Shown here one piece after another: positions 1 to 10,000 of a stretch of 64,000 nt of DNA (position 1 is its first letter; every line of letters starts with the position of its first letter). This stretch comes from Coprinellus micaceus (taxonomy: Eukaryota > Basidiomycota > Agaricomycetes > Agaricales > Psathyrellaceae): the NCBI GenBank assembly GCA_951394405.1, contig OX596346.1, positions 2,046,001 through 2,110,000 of the forward strand, in the 5' to 3' direction. The notes under the pieces are model-generated. The model ran no database searches. It saw only the letters and a list, made by a program, of their open reading frames with translations, and was not told the DNA's origin. The position numbers and the translations under genes are program-made.

Positions 1-838
1 CGCATTCTCGCATCCCTTTCGGGAGAGGATGAAGAGGGATAACCCTGCCAACCTGGACGCCAGTGACCCGGAAAATCGAGAAGGCACTTCAGACCCGAAA
101 CCTAGCCAGAGTCGTGGCGCGAATGGCGGTGGGGGGTTCCCTGGTGGCAGGACAGGCGGGTGGTACTCTGGTGGAGGATCTGCTTCAGGCCAGCCCTCTG
201 ATTCTGAAGGAGTGCAATTGGAGACATTCCCTGAAAACTCCTCAGAGGTACGTAACCCCGTCTAGCGTTCTCTCTAAACTCGTTGAATGCCGAGCTATGT
301 ATGTCCCCATCGCCTAGGTATATCACATTTGCGATTCTATCAACAACCTTCTGCTAGCTAAGGTGGGTGCCTTTGTCACGATAGGATAGGAGACGTCCTT
401 TGATTTAGTGGACTAGACTGGTGCAGACTTTGCTCTAAGTCATGACGATGACTGGCGGCTCCGTGAACGAAGGTTTTCGACATGGAATGGTAAGCATATG
501 GCCGGGATCTAGCGATCCACTGCAAGAAATTGGTTTACGTATTTGCCCATGCCAGAGTTCGTTCAAACCGTCCTATGCAGTATACTCTGGAGCCAATCAA
601 TCCGTCTTGACCATGGTGAGCGTTTATATATATTAACATCTTCGCCCGTATGTACTGACTTTTCATAGGTGTAGCTTTTGTTGACTCAGAAGCCCCTCCA
701 ACCCGAAGAGAGGACGTCCTATTTTACATCTTTTTGCGAAGCGACGATGCCCCGGTCTTGCGGAATTTGGATGCTCGGTCAGGACATGAATGGAATAAGC
801 CTCTACCTCCACTGACAACAGCGCAGGTTCGGGGTTGA
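1..838 (+). CDS. Uncharacterised agaricomycete family protein, copy A1, C-terminal part (5' cut by window edge)
   Basis: This is the C-terminal part of a protein whose paralog (A2) lies complete at 5713-7928. Exons are <1-247, 318-362, 417-489, 556-615 and 669-838, with stop TGA at 836-838. The introns match those of A2 in position and phase. Shared residues include GVQLETFPENSSEV (A2: GVRVETFPEASSEV), an H-x-x-D-x-IN-x-LL stretch after the next intron, and the motif ALSHDDDW. I know this only as a recurring hypothetical family of Agaricomycetes and know of no assigned function. Low-complexity Gly/Ser-rich sequence precedes the conserved tail. The C-terminal 50 or so residues differ from A2, so the copies are diverged. 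Family membership is firm by comparison with A2; function is unknown. Confidence 0.72.
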
Positions 839-1400
839 AATTCTACGCTATCCAGTCAATCCAGATCGCCGGTTTTCACACTGGCATCCGCCAGTGGAAC
901 CTTTGCGAGAAAGAAATGAAGAATGCCCAATTGCCGCATGTGTGTCTTCCCACTGGCAGTGAAAACTCATTTACATTACTCATACATTCCGGCTCCCACC
1001 TTACAGGCGTGAAGTCTTTGGTTTCCGAGCTTGCCGTACGAGACGTTCAGAGGTCCAACAGCTTCACCGTCGTCTCTTATCATAATCCCAGAGAGCTCGA
1101 CGGCAGATTGGGGATTTTGCCAGAGTTACACCACACATCCCGGAGCCTCTTTGAGGGACCACAAGACTATATATTGGTTGTGTTGAGCTCAATGTGGCAT
1201 TTCCTACGGTGTTGGGATGTGTCCCTCGAACGCTTGTCGTGCCGCATTTTCGCCCTAGTGAGCTTCTACATTGGTCTCGCCGGATTGTGCTGTTGCTGAT
1301 GTAGTGCTGGTCAAGGTACAACCAACTATACCGCCGAACCGACTGGATCCTCATGAATTGGAATCCGTCGCCGCGCTTCAGAAAGAACATGTGAAGGTGT
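839..1400. other. Spacer between A1 and the Zn2Cys6 gene
   Basis: No recognisable coding homology is visible. It holds the end of A1's 3' region and probably the promoter and unrecognised 5' exon(s) of the following transcription-factor gene, whose ATG I could not locate. Confidence 0.4.
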
Positions 1401-4381
1401 TGTGTAGCAAGTCTTTAGAAATTTCCCACCTCCCCGCCTGTAGTTGTGCGACCAGTGGTCACAGTCGAGGGGCGACTTCATGGGGGCATACATGTGGAGT
1501 TTCCGCCCGGAAGACTGTCGTGAATCAGATCGAAGAACTCGCAAGCCTGCGAGAAGAGAGACGCAGGCTCCAGTCGATTGTATTTTGGCAAGGAACGGAG
1601 GTGCGGAAACTCGAAGCGAAGGTGGCAAGCCTCAGAGCGGTGGTGAGTGAGAGCATTGGGGGCGCACAGGCGGATCGAGCGGGGGGAGCGTCGGACCGCC
1701 CGATCCAGACCACGGAGGCAAGGGAGGTACACGACGGCCATGCCTCTCGGGACGGACCTTCCCACCCTTCGCCCCTTGGGGACGACCAAGGTCGAATTTG
1801 GGCAAAACAGTAAGTCATCTATATCATTCCCTCTTACGCTTGCCTTATATGTCCTGCAATTATCCGCAGGACTCGTCCGTGTACACGGTGCAAAAATCTC
1901 AAAGTCCGGTGTGAACAGGAGGCGTCCAGCGGGGCGTGTCGGCGCTGTTCGAATGGTGGCCACGAATGCGTTAGAACAGGCAGGCGGCTCCGAGTCGTTC
2001 CCCCGTATGTCCTAATCGAATTGCATCACCATGGCGTACCCCTCAGATAACCTCACTTTTAGGAAGAGAAGCGACCTCATCGAGAAGATACAAAATCAAG
2101 CAAAAGCAATCGAGCGCCTCATGAAGAACCTGGACCTGGAGTATGAGGCTACGGCGCCAACTGCAGGGTCCACTCTGTACGAAAGGTCTTCCCCGTCCAC
2201 ACGTTGGTCTGTGTCAGATGACACGCTGCTTGACTCTGATTCCCTTTCTCCGACCCCTTCTAAACGACATACAATCACAAAGAACAAAGCCGTTCAGGAC
2301 TGGATTGCCAAGATTCGGGAAGGCATGGAAGGCGTTTCCTCTATGATCGGTAACTTGAAGGAAGACCAGAATCGCTTTGCGGACCCAGCCATCGATGTGC
2401 CCACTGGGGGAGACGACACGGAATTGATACGGAATGTCGAGGTAGGGAGCATTTCTTGCCAAATGACCCCTCCTATAGAAGATTCGACAAGCATTCCGCT
2501 CGATGACCCCTGGCCCAACATTTTAACCCCAGGTAAGCGGGCGCGAGGCGAGGGTTTTGCAATCGGGAGCTTTGACGTGCATCGTAAGTATTTCCCCCCC
2601 CCTTTTCTTCTGATTCTGATTCAGGGTGATCCAGACCGTCCTTCAGTGATCTGGCCAGCTTCCACACATAATATGCTGGGTATGCAGGAGCGAGCCCCTT
2701 TGATAGTGACTCGAGGGCTCATTTCCGCCGTCGAGGCCAAGGTCCTCTTCAACATGTAAGTGGACTTGGATGTGACTTCCTCCGTGTGCGGCCCTAATGT
2801 GAACCAGATTCTATACCGAGATGAACACTTCAGTGTCCTTGCTTGACCCCAAACTCTCTGGCATCGATCATATGTATTGGCGGAGCCCGTTTTTGTTCAC
2901 AGTTGGTGAGTTGCCTATGCTTGGGATCGGCCTTACCTCCATTGGCTGATCGCTTTGCCCTAGTTTGTGCTGTGGCATCGCGATATTATGTGCAAAGGCC
3001 AGAACTCTACCCTTTGGCCATGCAATGCGCACAGTTGGCAGCTGGGGATGCCCTTGTTACGGGTGATAAAGACGTCTATACGTGTGCTGCATATATTCTC
3101 CTCAGCCTCTATCCGGCACCCGTTAAATCACTGTCAGAGGAACGAAGCTGGCTGTACCTTGGCCTTGCCATTCGGTAAGCTCTAGCTGGATTTTGGAGCG
3201 GGATACTTTTACGAGCAAATTCGTTACCTAGGATTGCCACCGATGTGAATCTCCATTTACCTAGGACTGCCGACCCTAGAAACGAAAACCAAATGCGCCA
3301 AATCCTGAATCGCACACGAGTGTGGCTGAACTGCTTCAACCTCGATCGGTCGAGTAGTATACAGCACGGCAAACCTCCGATGATCCCTACCAACGATTAC
3401 ACCGCGTTGCATGTGGAGAGTTGGTGGAATTCGTCACCCCATAGCTTGCAAGGCTTCGATATTCACATCGCCGCATATACTGAAGCCCTGAAGCTTACGT
3501 CTTGCTGCCTAGCCGGGGATGGCAGCAATCCTGATCTGCATATAGTTTCGAGCAAGGTCAGGCTGCTCATCTTTCTTCTTCCCTTTATTGACTCTGCCTT
3601 CCAGGATGCCAGATTTGAGGGCTTAGCTGCCCAAAAAGACGACGAACTGCAGCGCCTGCAGGAGAAATGGTTCTCCCTGCTTATCTCTCCGAACCCCGAC
3701 CCTCACCACTTTTTCCGCCGAGCACAGCTCAAGCTCCAGTACAGCTACGCAAGGCTTGCTGTTCTTTCCCATGGCTTCCGGTACACAGCAGGGCAGAACG
3801 TCGAGAGGTTGAAACCATTGGTGGCTAGAGTGAGCACTTCACTTGGGTTTACCAGACAACAGCTTTGAGCGGTCTTATCTTCCTAGGTTATTTCTGCCGC
3901 GACGGATGCTATCAACGCCCTACAAGACATGTCCACACCATTGGGTGAGCCTCGTTAAGCGAGGGCAAGACCACTGCACACTGTGGCTAATAGCTTCCAT
4001 CAGGGAATTACCTCCAACGCGGGCCAGAGGAGCAGAGTGTCATCCCCACCTTTGCTTCAAGCCTCCTGATCAAGTTACTTCAGCCCAGATTTTCACTGGG
4101 CCTCAGCGACGGCCAGCGCACCAAAATCGAGCGCCTAGTCCAGCGAACTATCGAGCTTCTCTCCGGAATTGCCCTCGACGATAACCATACTCCCAAACTG
4201 TACTCGCTCTTCCTCGTAGGCCTACTCAGTGAGCGCCACACTGCCAACCCCTGTGGCGAACCCGGGGGCATTCCCAGCCTGGATGTACTGGAGAGTTACC
4301 CAGGAATTGATGGGGATGTTTCCACAACAGAGGACCAGGGATGGAGGACTTGATCCCCCGACAACTGGGGATGCATCTTGA
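1400..4381 (+). CDS. Zn(II)2Cys6 fungal-type transcription factor
   Basis: A nuclear DNA-binding regulator. The binuclear zinc cluster is at about 1883-1966, with spacing C-x2-C-x6-C-x8-C-x2-C-x6-C (CTRCKNLKVRC is the first half). It is followed by a linker with heptad-like sequence (RKRSDLIEKIQNQAKAIERL) and then a fungal-specific regulatory middle region with conserved patches at VSLLDPKLSG, VCAVASRYY and RSWLYLGLAIRIATDV. Exons seen are (?)-1809, 1870-2004, 2063-2583, 2635-2755, 2808-2905, 2964-3174, 3232-3556, 3605-3829, 3887-3944, 4004-4228 and 4278-4381. If the last intron is not used, the stop is 4351-4353. The open frame upstream of the zinc cluster encodes a predicted coiled coil (EELASLREERRRLQ) but has no ATG, so the 5' end is unresolved and the start given is approximate. 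Target genes are unknown. It sits inside an accessory island and may regulate its neighbours, but that is inference. Confidence 0.85.
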
Positions 4382-4903
4382 AGCTTGATCCTGGGCCTGT
4401 CGCGAACGCCGCCGTAGTAGGCCGCGCGACTCAAATCCCGACCAGACAGAATGTGGACACTCAGGGAGAGAACCTAGGCGCCAGACCGGACATATGGGCA
4501 CGCCGAAGTTAGGTGCCGACCGCACACCACTTTACCTTATTGGACTGTTCTTCCTTTCGAACTTGAATAAGACGCATGAGCGCCCGAAAGCGCGCTAAAC
4601 CCCGTAGGGTCGTCACCTGCGAGAGGCCGGGAGAGCGGACGTCAAATTGAAATAAGAAGAGGAAGGGAGGTTTATTGAGTCATGTCTTCTCATAGGTGGA
4701 TATGAAGGGGTCCTAAGCATAGGCGCTAAACCTGTTGGCACAATCGATCGGGCCATCCCGTTGGTTGAGTCTGTCCTTTCTCTACACGATCTCCGATTTG
4801 ATAACACAACCAACACCCTTTCGTGGCTTATTTCCATCTCCCATCCTCAAGCCTACCCTCTCTTTATACCTCTCGACGAAATCCTCCCTCTGGAATCCTG
4901 GCA
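4382..4903. other. Intergenic: TF 3' end and promoter of dsRBD gene 1
   Basis: No gene is seen. The last 120 bases (from about 4785) resemble the 5' flank of A2 at 5588-5715: both contain CACGATCTCCGA, CAACCAAC and TCAAGCCTACC, and both run into the start codon through a similar TGG(A/G)ATTCC-like tail. Confidence 0.5.
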
Positions 4904-5293
4904 ATGTCCAACCAAGGAACTAGGGCGACACGGCAGTCAAGGTCCATCGATTCTAACCCCGTCGATAGTGTCTATCGGGTGGTGAAAGAGCTCTATGGAG
5001 ATACTGCAATTCTGGACTATACGGCCCAAGAAACAAATAGCCGTTCAACACCAACACGTTGGGCGGTCTTGTCAAGGAGTATGCCGATGAGAGACCGTAC
5101 ACTGTTTAGTGACTCTAACCTCTCAACCCCAATTGCGACAGTCCTGCCATCTGATCCCGCCCAGTACGCTGTCAACATTGGATTGGGATATGGCCCAACT
5201 CCCACGGAAGCTAGGACGGAGGCAGCCAAGGAGGCCTATGCCTACTTCTTGAGAAACTACCACAAGGAGCTCCAGGATGAAGGGTTGATTTAA
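4904..5293 (+). CDS. Small double-stranded-RNA-binding-like protein, copy 1 (intact)
   Basis: A single-exon gene of 129 residues, ATG to TAA. The pattern fits a dsRBD alpha-beta-beta-beta-alpha fold: a first helix (SVYRVVKELYG), beta strands around ILDYTAQE and TRWAVLSR, then the third strand INIG-type GLGYG followed by a lysine/alanine-rich last helix (EARTEAAKEAYAYFL). The gap between strands two and three is longer than usual and low in structure. A degenerate paralog lies at 8071-8461 and ends in the same (E/D)EGLI-stop followed by the same AATCGAGC. Agaricomycetes encode many short dsRBD proteins of unknown role. The assignment rests on fold pattern only, and RNA binding is inferred. Confidence 0.62.
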   Translation: MSNQGTRATRQSRSIDSNPVDSVYRVVKELYGDTAILDYTAQETNSRSTPTRWAVLSRSMPMRDRTLFSDSNLSTPIATVLPSDPAQYAVNIGLGYGPTPTEARTEAAKEAYAYFLRNYHKELQDEGLI

Positions 5294-5388
5294 ATCGAGC
5301 TTGAGTCCCCCTAATACCAGATCAGTTTGTTTAGCAGGTGCTCGGGAAACTAAGATATTGGTATTAAAAGAGGCCCCAATTTTACTTA

Positions 5389-5473
5389 CATGTATGTTCT
5401 TCATAAACAACTTTCGAATAGACCTACGCGGACCGACAATGGTCGACAACGGACGGTCCAAGTGGGATCGGCC
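5389..5473. repeat. Intergenic duplicated block, copy 1
   Basis: About 85 bases closely resembling 9634-9713. Shared pieces include CATG(T/C)ATGT(T/A)CTTCAT, CGAAT(A/G)GAC and ACGGACGGTCCAAG(T/C)GGGATC. Each copy lies downstream of a dsRBD copy, so this is probably part of the duplicated unit. Confidence 0.65.
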
Positions 5474-5478
5474 ACTGG

Positions 5479-5514
5479 AGTCTAGCTTCGAATGCATGCA
5501 TTCGAAGCTAGACT
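5479..5514. repeat. 36-bp perfect palindrome
   Basis: AGTCTAGCTTCGAATGCA is followed at once by its exact reverse complement, with no spacer; the centre is between 5496 and 5497. It lies in the intergenic space between dsRBD gene 1 and A2, next to a duplicated block. It could form a cruciform or be a dimeric protein site. Confidence 0.95.
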
Positions 5515-5712
5515 GAAACGGGCCCTCAGGCTTAGTCTAGTGAACCAGGCTCTATGTGAGGAGACAATCGTTCTCAGGCTCCCTTCGCACGATCTCCGAG
5601 TTCGAGTTGATAGCGCAACCAACTCTTCAATGAGAATCCTCCCATCCCCCACCATCAAGCCTACCATTCCCTTGTCACCGATCAGCGCATCCTGTCTGCT
5701 GGGATTCCGGCG

Positions 5713-7928
5713 ATGACTACAGTAGCTGGGTTTGGACCGAGTTTCTTCGCTGGCGGGGACCACCAAATGGAGAAAGTCGACATACACAGCGCTGGTCGAG
5801 ACGTGGTATATGCGAACATAGTTAACGTCAATCTCCCTGCACCCGACCGCGACGTCCCTCAGACCTACTCCCCTGCTCACACCGACAGGGGTCTCTCCAG
5901 GGAGTTTCCTAGGCCCAGCCAGGGTGGGTTAATGAGGACTTTGTGGCGCGGCATGCGCTCTCTGGGTAGTGGAAATAGCGAAGACATTTCGAAACTTGTG
6001 GGTATGCTTCCAAGCCATGACAGCGAAGTATCTGACGTTGGAATACGCATGCCGTGATCCAGTCGTCAATTGAGGGTTTCTTTTTACCTGCTCTGAGCCC
6101 GCGCGATCCCAGTAACGCAGAGACATACATCCAGGCTCTGAGCCGAGCGTCGACCAGGGGATTACCTTGTTGGCAACCAATGCCGTCAACACTGTCCCGG
6201 CCAGGGGGAGCCATTCCATGCGACGTGGGCACGTTCTCTGCCGACGATGGCTTCAAGAGGATGTTCAATCTCAAGGATGATGTTGATTCAATTCGAGAGA
6301 CGGGCCGGGCATGTGGACGTGAGGTCTATGGGCCTCCAAGCAGCAAAACTATTCGTTCTGAGAATGCTTTACAAGCGGGAGACACTGTCTCACACGGCGT
6401 TCAGTCGAAGACGGATGTGGAGTGGTTACCAAACGGCGCAAGGTATATGTTCCTTTAACCCCTTCAAGTATATATACTTACCTTGGGACTTCAGGCGAAC
6501 AGCAGCCTTCGAGTTTACATGCGAGGATCTGCGAGGCGGCGCAATGCTGGCCCTAACGTCACCAGTTAGTCTTGTCGAAGCCACACACCAGATGAATATT
6601 CGAGACAACATCATCCGCCACGCAGAGCTCCTTTATCGTCATGCCGAGAGCATCATGGGTATTGGTCCCGACGAGTCTCTGTACGTCATCACGGGGTGCC
6701 TGAAGAGCGACGGTTGGGCACTTGCAGCATACAGAACGCTGTTCGGGAACGATCAAGCCAGAACGGCCCGGCTCACTCATATCGGCGATGCACACGTCAC
6801 TTCGGGATCGGGCCCTTCAACCCACCAAGTCCAAGTGCCTATTTACGACTGGAAGGAAAGGGGGCCCACGGAGGCGAAAAGGGGCCAATTTGTTGGTAAA
6901 CGGGTGGAAGACCAAAGCTTGTTCTTTCGCGGATTTAGGGTTACCTTTTCCCGCAAGTTTGTTTCCAGGATAAGGAAGGAGCTTTCAGATTCAAGCCATA
7001 GTCGAACGGCCGTTGTAGGTCCCGCAGATGGCTCACCCTGCACCAGCTCGCCTGAATCCGACGAGGGCACTAGCATTGGATCTGGGCCATTTGATCCGGG
7101 GTTGTCCCACCCCCGCCATGATTCCGGCAGAGGGAACGATACATATGGATGGCGCTCGGAATCAGCCCCCTCAGAAGGACCTGAAGGGGTGGGGACTACG
7201 CAAGGAAGCAGGCGAGTTCATGATGGTGGGCCCTGTGGTATCAACAAACCCACGGACAATGACTCCCCATCTCAAGGCCCTTTTCCCCCTGATGGGGTGC
7301 GGGTCGAAACATTCCCCGAGGCTAGTTCGGAGGTGAGTTTCACTCCTCTGTACAAGGGTTCGGTTGTCACAATGCTTTCCTCGCCGCTTGTTTTGTGCTA
7401 GGTTTGTCACCCGTGCGACTGGATCAACAAATTCTTACTTGACCAGGTGGGCGAGATCATTTGGCGGGTGTTTGAATGAAGGATTGACGCCACGTGCACA
7501 GACTGGGGCCGACATCGCGTTAAGCCATGACGATGACTGGCGGTTCCATCTCGCACAGCGAAAGGACGGGAACTGGAACGGTATTCCGTCAATGCCTATA
7601 TGTGTTCGCCTGTTTTCTAACCGTGATGCCTCCCCAGAGTCCATGCATGGCCTCATTGAAACCCTGCTGGAAACGCGCAATATTTTCCTTTGCAACGGTG
7701 GGAGCTGGTGTCCGGACTGCTGCATTGATATCCTAAGTGTGGCTGATCGCAATTTTAGGGATTGCCTTCCTCGAACCAGCCATAAGTTATGAAGCCGAGG
7801 AAAGCTTGGGGCCTACTAGTCAAGCAGAGGACTGCCAGGCTTTAAATAGCGACCTGGTCTGTCGAAAGTTTATTGGGATTCAAAGGTGGTTGCTCATATC
7901 ATCGTATGGTCGCTGGCTCGCTATCTAG
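5713..7928 (+). CDS. Uncharacterised agaricomycete family protein, copy A2 (complete)
   Basis: Exons are 5713-5997, 6123-6442 (the acceptor could also be 6134/6135), 6495-7332, 7402-7446, 7502-7580, 7638-7697 and 7759-7928, giving about 598 residues. The N-terminus carries a pattern (FFAGGDHQMEKVDIHSAGRD followed by VVYANIVNVNL) that resembles N-terminal motifs of agaricomycete NLR-like and orphan proteins. Next come CDVGTFSADDGFKRMFNL and a conserved middle with GGAMLAL, a histidine/aromatic segment (HAELLYRHAE) and DESLYVITG. A Ser/Gly/Pro-rich linker leads to the tail HPCDWINKFLLDQ and ALSHDDDWR. No signal peptide or membrane helix is seen, so it is probably cytosolic or nuclear. Its exon structure in the tail is identical to A1. 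I recognise the family as a repeated hypothetical protein of mushroom-forming fungi but cannot give a reaction. Confidence 0.72.
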
Positions 7929-8070
7929 GCATCCCCTAACGTCGGCCCAAACATCCGCCTTACGTTGCAGGAGGAGCGAACGGCAGGTGGGTGCATTCAG
8001 TCTTCTCATTGGAGCTTTCCCTTACGTCCTGTCAGAACGTGTTTTCACTACCCCTGTCATACCGTCGAAC

Positions 8071-8461
8071 ATCAACCCAGGATTCCGAACGGCGCCACAG
8101 TCGAGGCCCCATTCTGGCGGTCCTAGTTTCAATTATTATCGCCATGTCAATTCCGTGTTTCAAAAGCTCTTTGGGGGCACCGCGAATTTGGAATATGGAA
8201 GCCAAGAATCAACCGCCAGGCCACCAGAACAACGTTGGGCTATGGTGGCGAGAAGTACGTTCATGAGTGCCAACCGCGCGACTGTTCAGTGAACTCATCC
8301 TGATTGTAGTCGTGCCACGTGATCCCATAGGACCTCCTTCCAATATTGGCCTTGGATATGGGTCTACTTCACATGGGGCTAAGGAGGCCGCCGCCAGGAA
8401 TGCCTACGCCTACTTCTTGAAAAACTACAGCAAGGACCTCTGGGAGGAGGGGTTGATTTAA
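8071..8461 (+). pseudogene. Degenerate copy 2 of the dsRBD-like protein
   Basis: Homologous along its length to 4904-5293: NSVFQKLFGGTANLEYGSQE matches the first helix and strand, and NIGLGYGSTSHGAKEAAARN then AYAYFLKNY matches the end. The codon aligning with the start ATG reads ATC at 8071-8073. Near 8275-8282 the frame shifts by one base, so the first half reads in one frame and the last 60 codons in another. The stop context (GGGTTGATTTAAATCGAGC) is the same as in copy 1. It is either a pseudogene or a real gene with a sequencing error plus an upstream exon; the double lesion favours a pseudogene. Confidence 0.7.
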
Positions 8462-9633
8462 ATCGAGCCTTTTCCAAGAACGCCGAGTTGCCGAGTTGAT
8501 GTAATATAATCTCCCAGATTAGTCCAATTCATGAACGAGTAAAGTTTGGGCGCATTCCAAATTTCGACAGTCGCGTTCAAGGGCCGAGGCTAAATTCAGT
8601 GAGCAGCGTGACGCCCACTGAGCTCACGTCACCGTTTAGGCAAATAAAATTCCGTTGACATTGGCGAGGTTCGTCCATGCGCTGAACGATGGGGACATCG
8701 ATCGGGAACGCAATGATGACGGGAGGACGACGGGAACTGAGCATTTCACTCTGAAGGCTTGGTAAAATTCGCTCGGGACTCGCGGTGTGCATTGGGTGGG
8801 ACATTTCCCACTGTGCTCGTCAAGAGCTCATCTCACCGTCCACGGGAACAAGAGTCTATTCATCTCATGGATGAGAGGTGCGCTGATATCCAAGCGCTTA
8901 CTGTTTAACAGGGGCAGGCGGGCAATCTCAACTTCAGGCTCTCGGGTGACTTCCAGTACGTTTATATCACCATTCACGGGAATAAAAGTTCACTCACTTC
9001 ATGGGTGAGAATACCACGGGTTGAGGGTCGCGGGTTGTGCTTTCCAACCAAGGGCTACATCTTTCAGAGCCCGATGCTGCCACTGTGTCTCTGCCAATTC
9101 CTGGAATCAATTTGGACCGCCGTTGCACTGAACGACTGGGGCGTCTTTGCTTGCAGTTAGGTCCCAACCCCTCGCAATGACGGTGGGGTGACGGCAGGAA
9201 ATTTGCAAACTCACCTTTATGGCTCGGGAGTCGGCTTGGGCAGATCACACTCGATGTCCCCGGGCACTCGTCCCAGCGCTGGGCCACATAAATTTGACTC
9301 AGTGGTATCTCAGCATCTGAGGGGCCCGGGTTTATAAATAACATGGATGAGAGCTAGGGCTGCTTTGACGAAAAGCGGGTGGTGAGTTCCAGGCTGCATA
9401 GGAAATCCGGGAATGCGAGACGTCCTCCCATGGGTACAAGCTCAGCATCACCGCAATCGAAGAAGGTTATCATTCAGTTCCGGGACCCGGAGCACTGTGG
9501 CTGGCGCCACGCGCTGATGCGCTTTAAACAGACCCCCGGTGCGTAGCACGGGTTACACTCTAGTTTGCTTTGAAAATGGGAAATGAGGATATATCTGTAT
9601 CAGACTGCCCATTATCTTACCCTTACTTGGCTG
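8462..9633. other. Gene-free stretch, possibly inserted between dsRBD copy 2 and its downstream block
   Basis: No coding homology is recognised. In copy 1 the conserved downstream block follows the dsRBD stop by about 95 bases; here it follows by about 1,170 bases. An insertion here, or a deletion in the other copy, is implied. It contains the direct repeat listed at 8830-9010. Confidence 0.5.
8830..9010. repeat. Imperfect direct repeat, two 47-bp units
   Basis: Units at 8830-8876 and 8964-9010 agree at about 37 of 47 positions by eye. Both carry TCACC-x-T-x-CACGGGAA and end in TTCATGG(G/A)TGAGA-like sequence. Confidence 0.65.
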
Positions 9634-9713
9634 CATGCATGTACTTCATTCGCAGCCTCCGAATGGACTTACGTGGACCGACACAACGGACGGTCCAAGC
9701 GGGATCAGCGGCA
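9634..9713. repeat. Intergenic duplicated block, copy 2
   Basis: The counterpart of 5389-5473. The sequence just after it (AAATCCCGGGTTT at about 9718-9730) is a near-palindrome at the place where copy 1 has its 36-bp perfect palindrome. Confidence 0.6.
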
Positions 9714-10000
9714 ACCCAAATCCCGGGTTTGCATCCGCTGCTAGTGCCACGTGCGCCAGAACGGATTTTCTCCGAAGTGCCTCTGACGGCTCAGAGGTCT
9801 TCGCTGTCGTTCTCCACATCGACCTCCATCTCCCTCTCCTCCCACCGTTTCTCCTGCATCCATCTCGCGAAATCTCTTCTATCCCGCTTTCAGGCCTCAG
9901 CTCTGCGCCGCAGTCGATCGACCGACCTCGTCACCTATTTGGTGAGTAATTTGCGCCGGGGTTGACATCCCACACTCACAACTGGTAGTGGACAGAAGCG

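Noticed and set aside
835..1299. Open frame of about 150 residues after A1
   Set aside because: It overlaps the end of A1, has no homology and no splice logic; likely chance.
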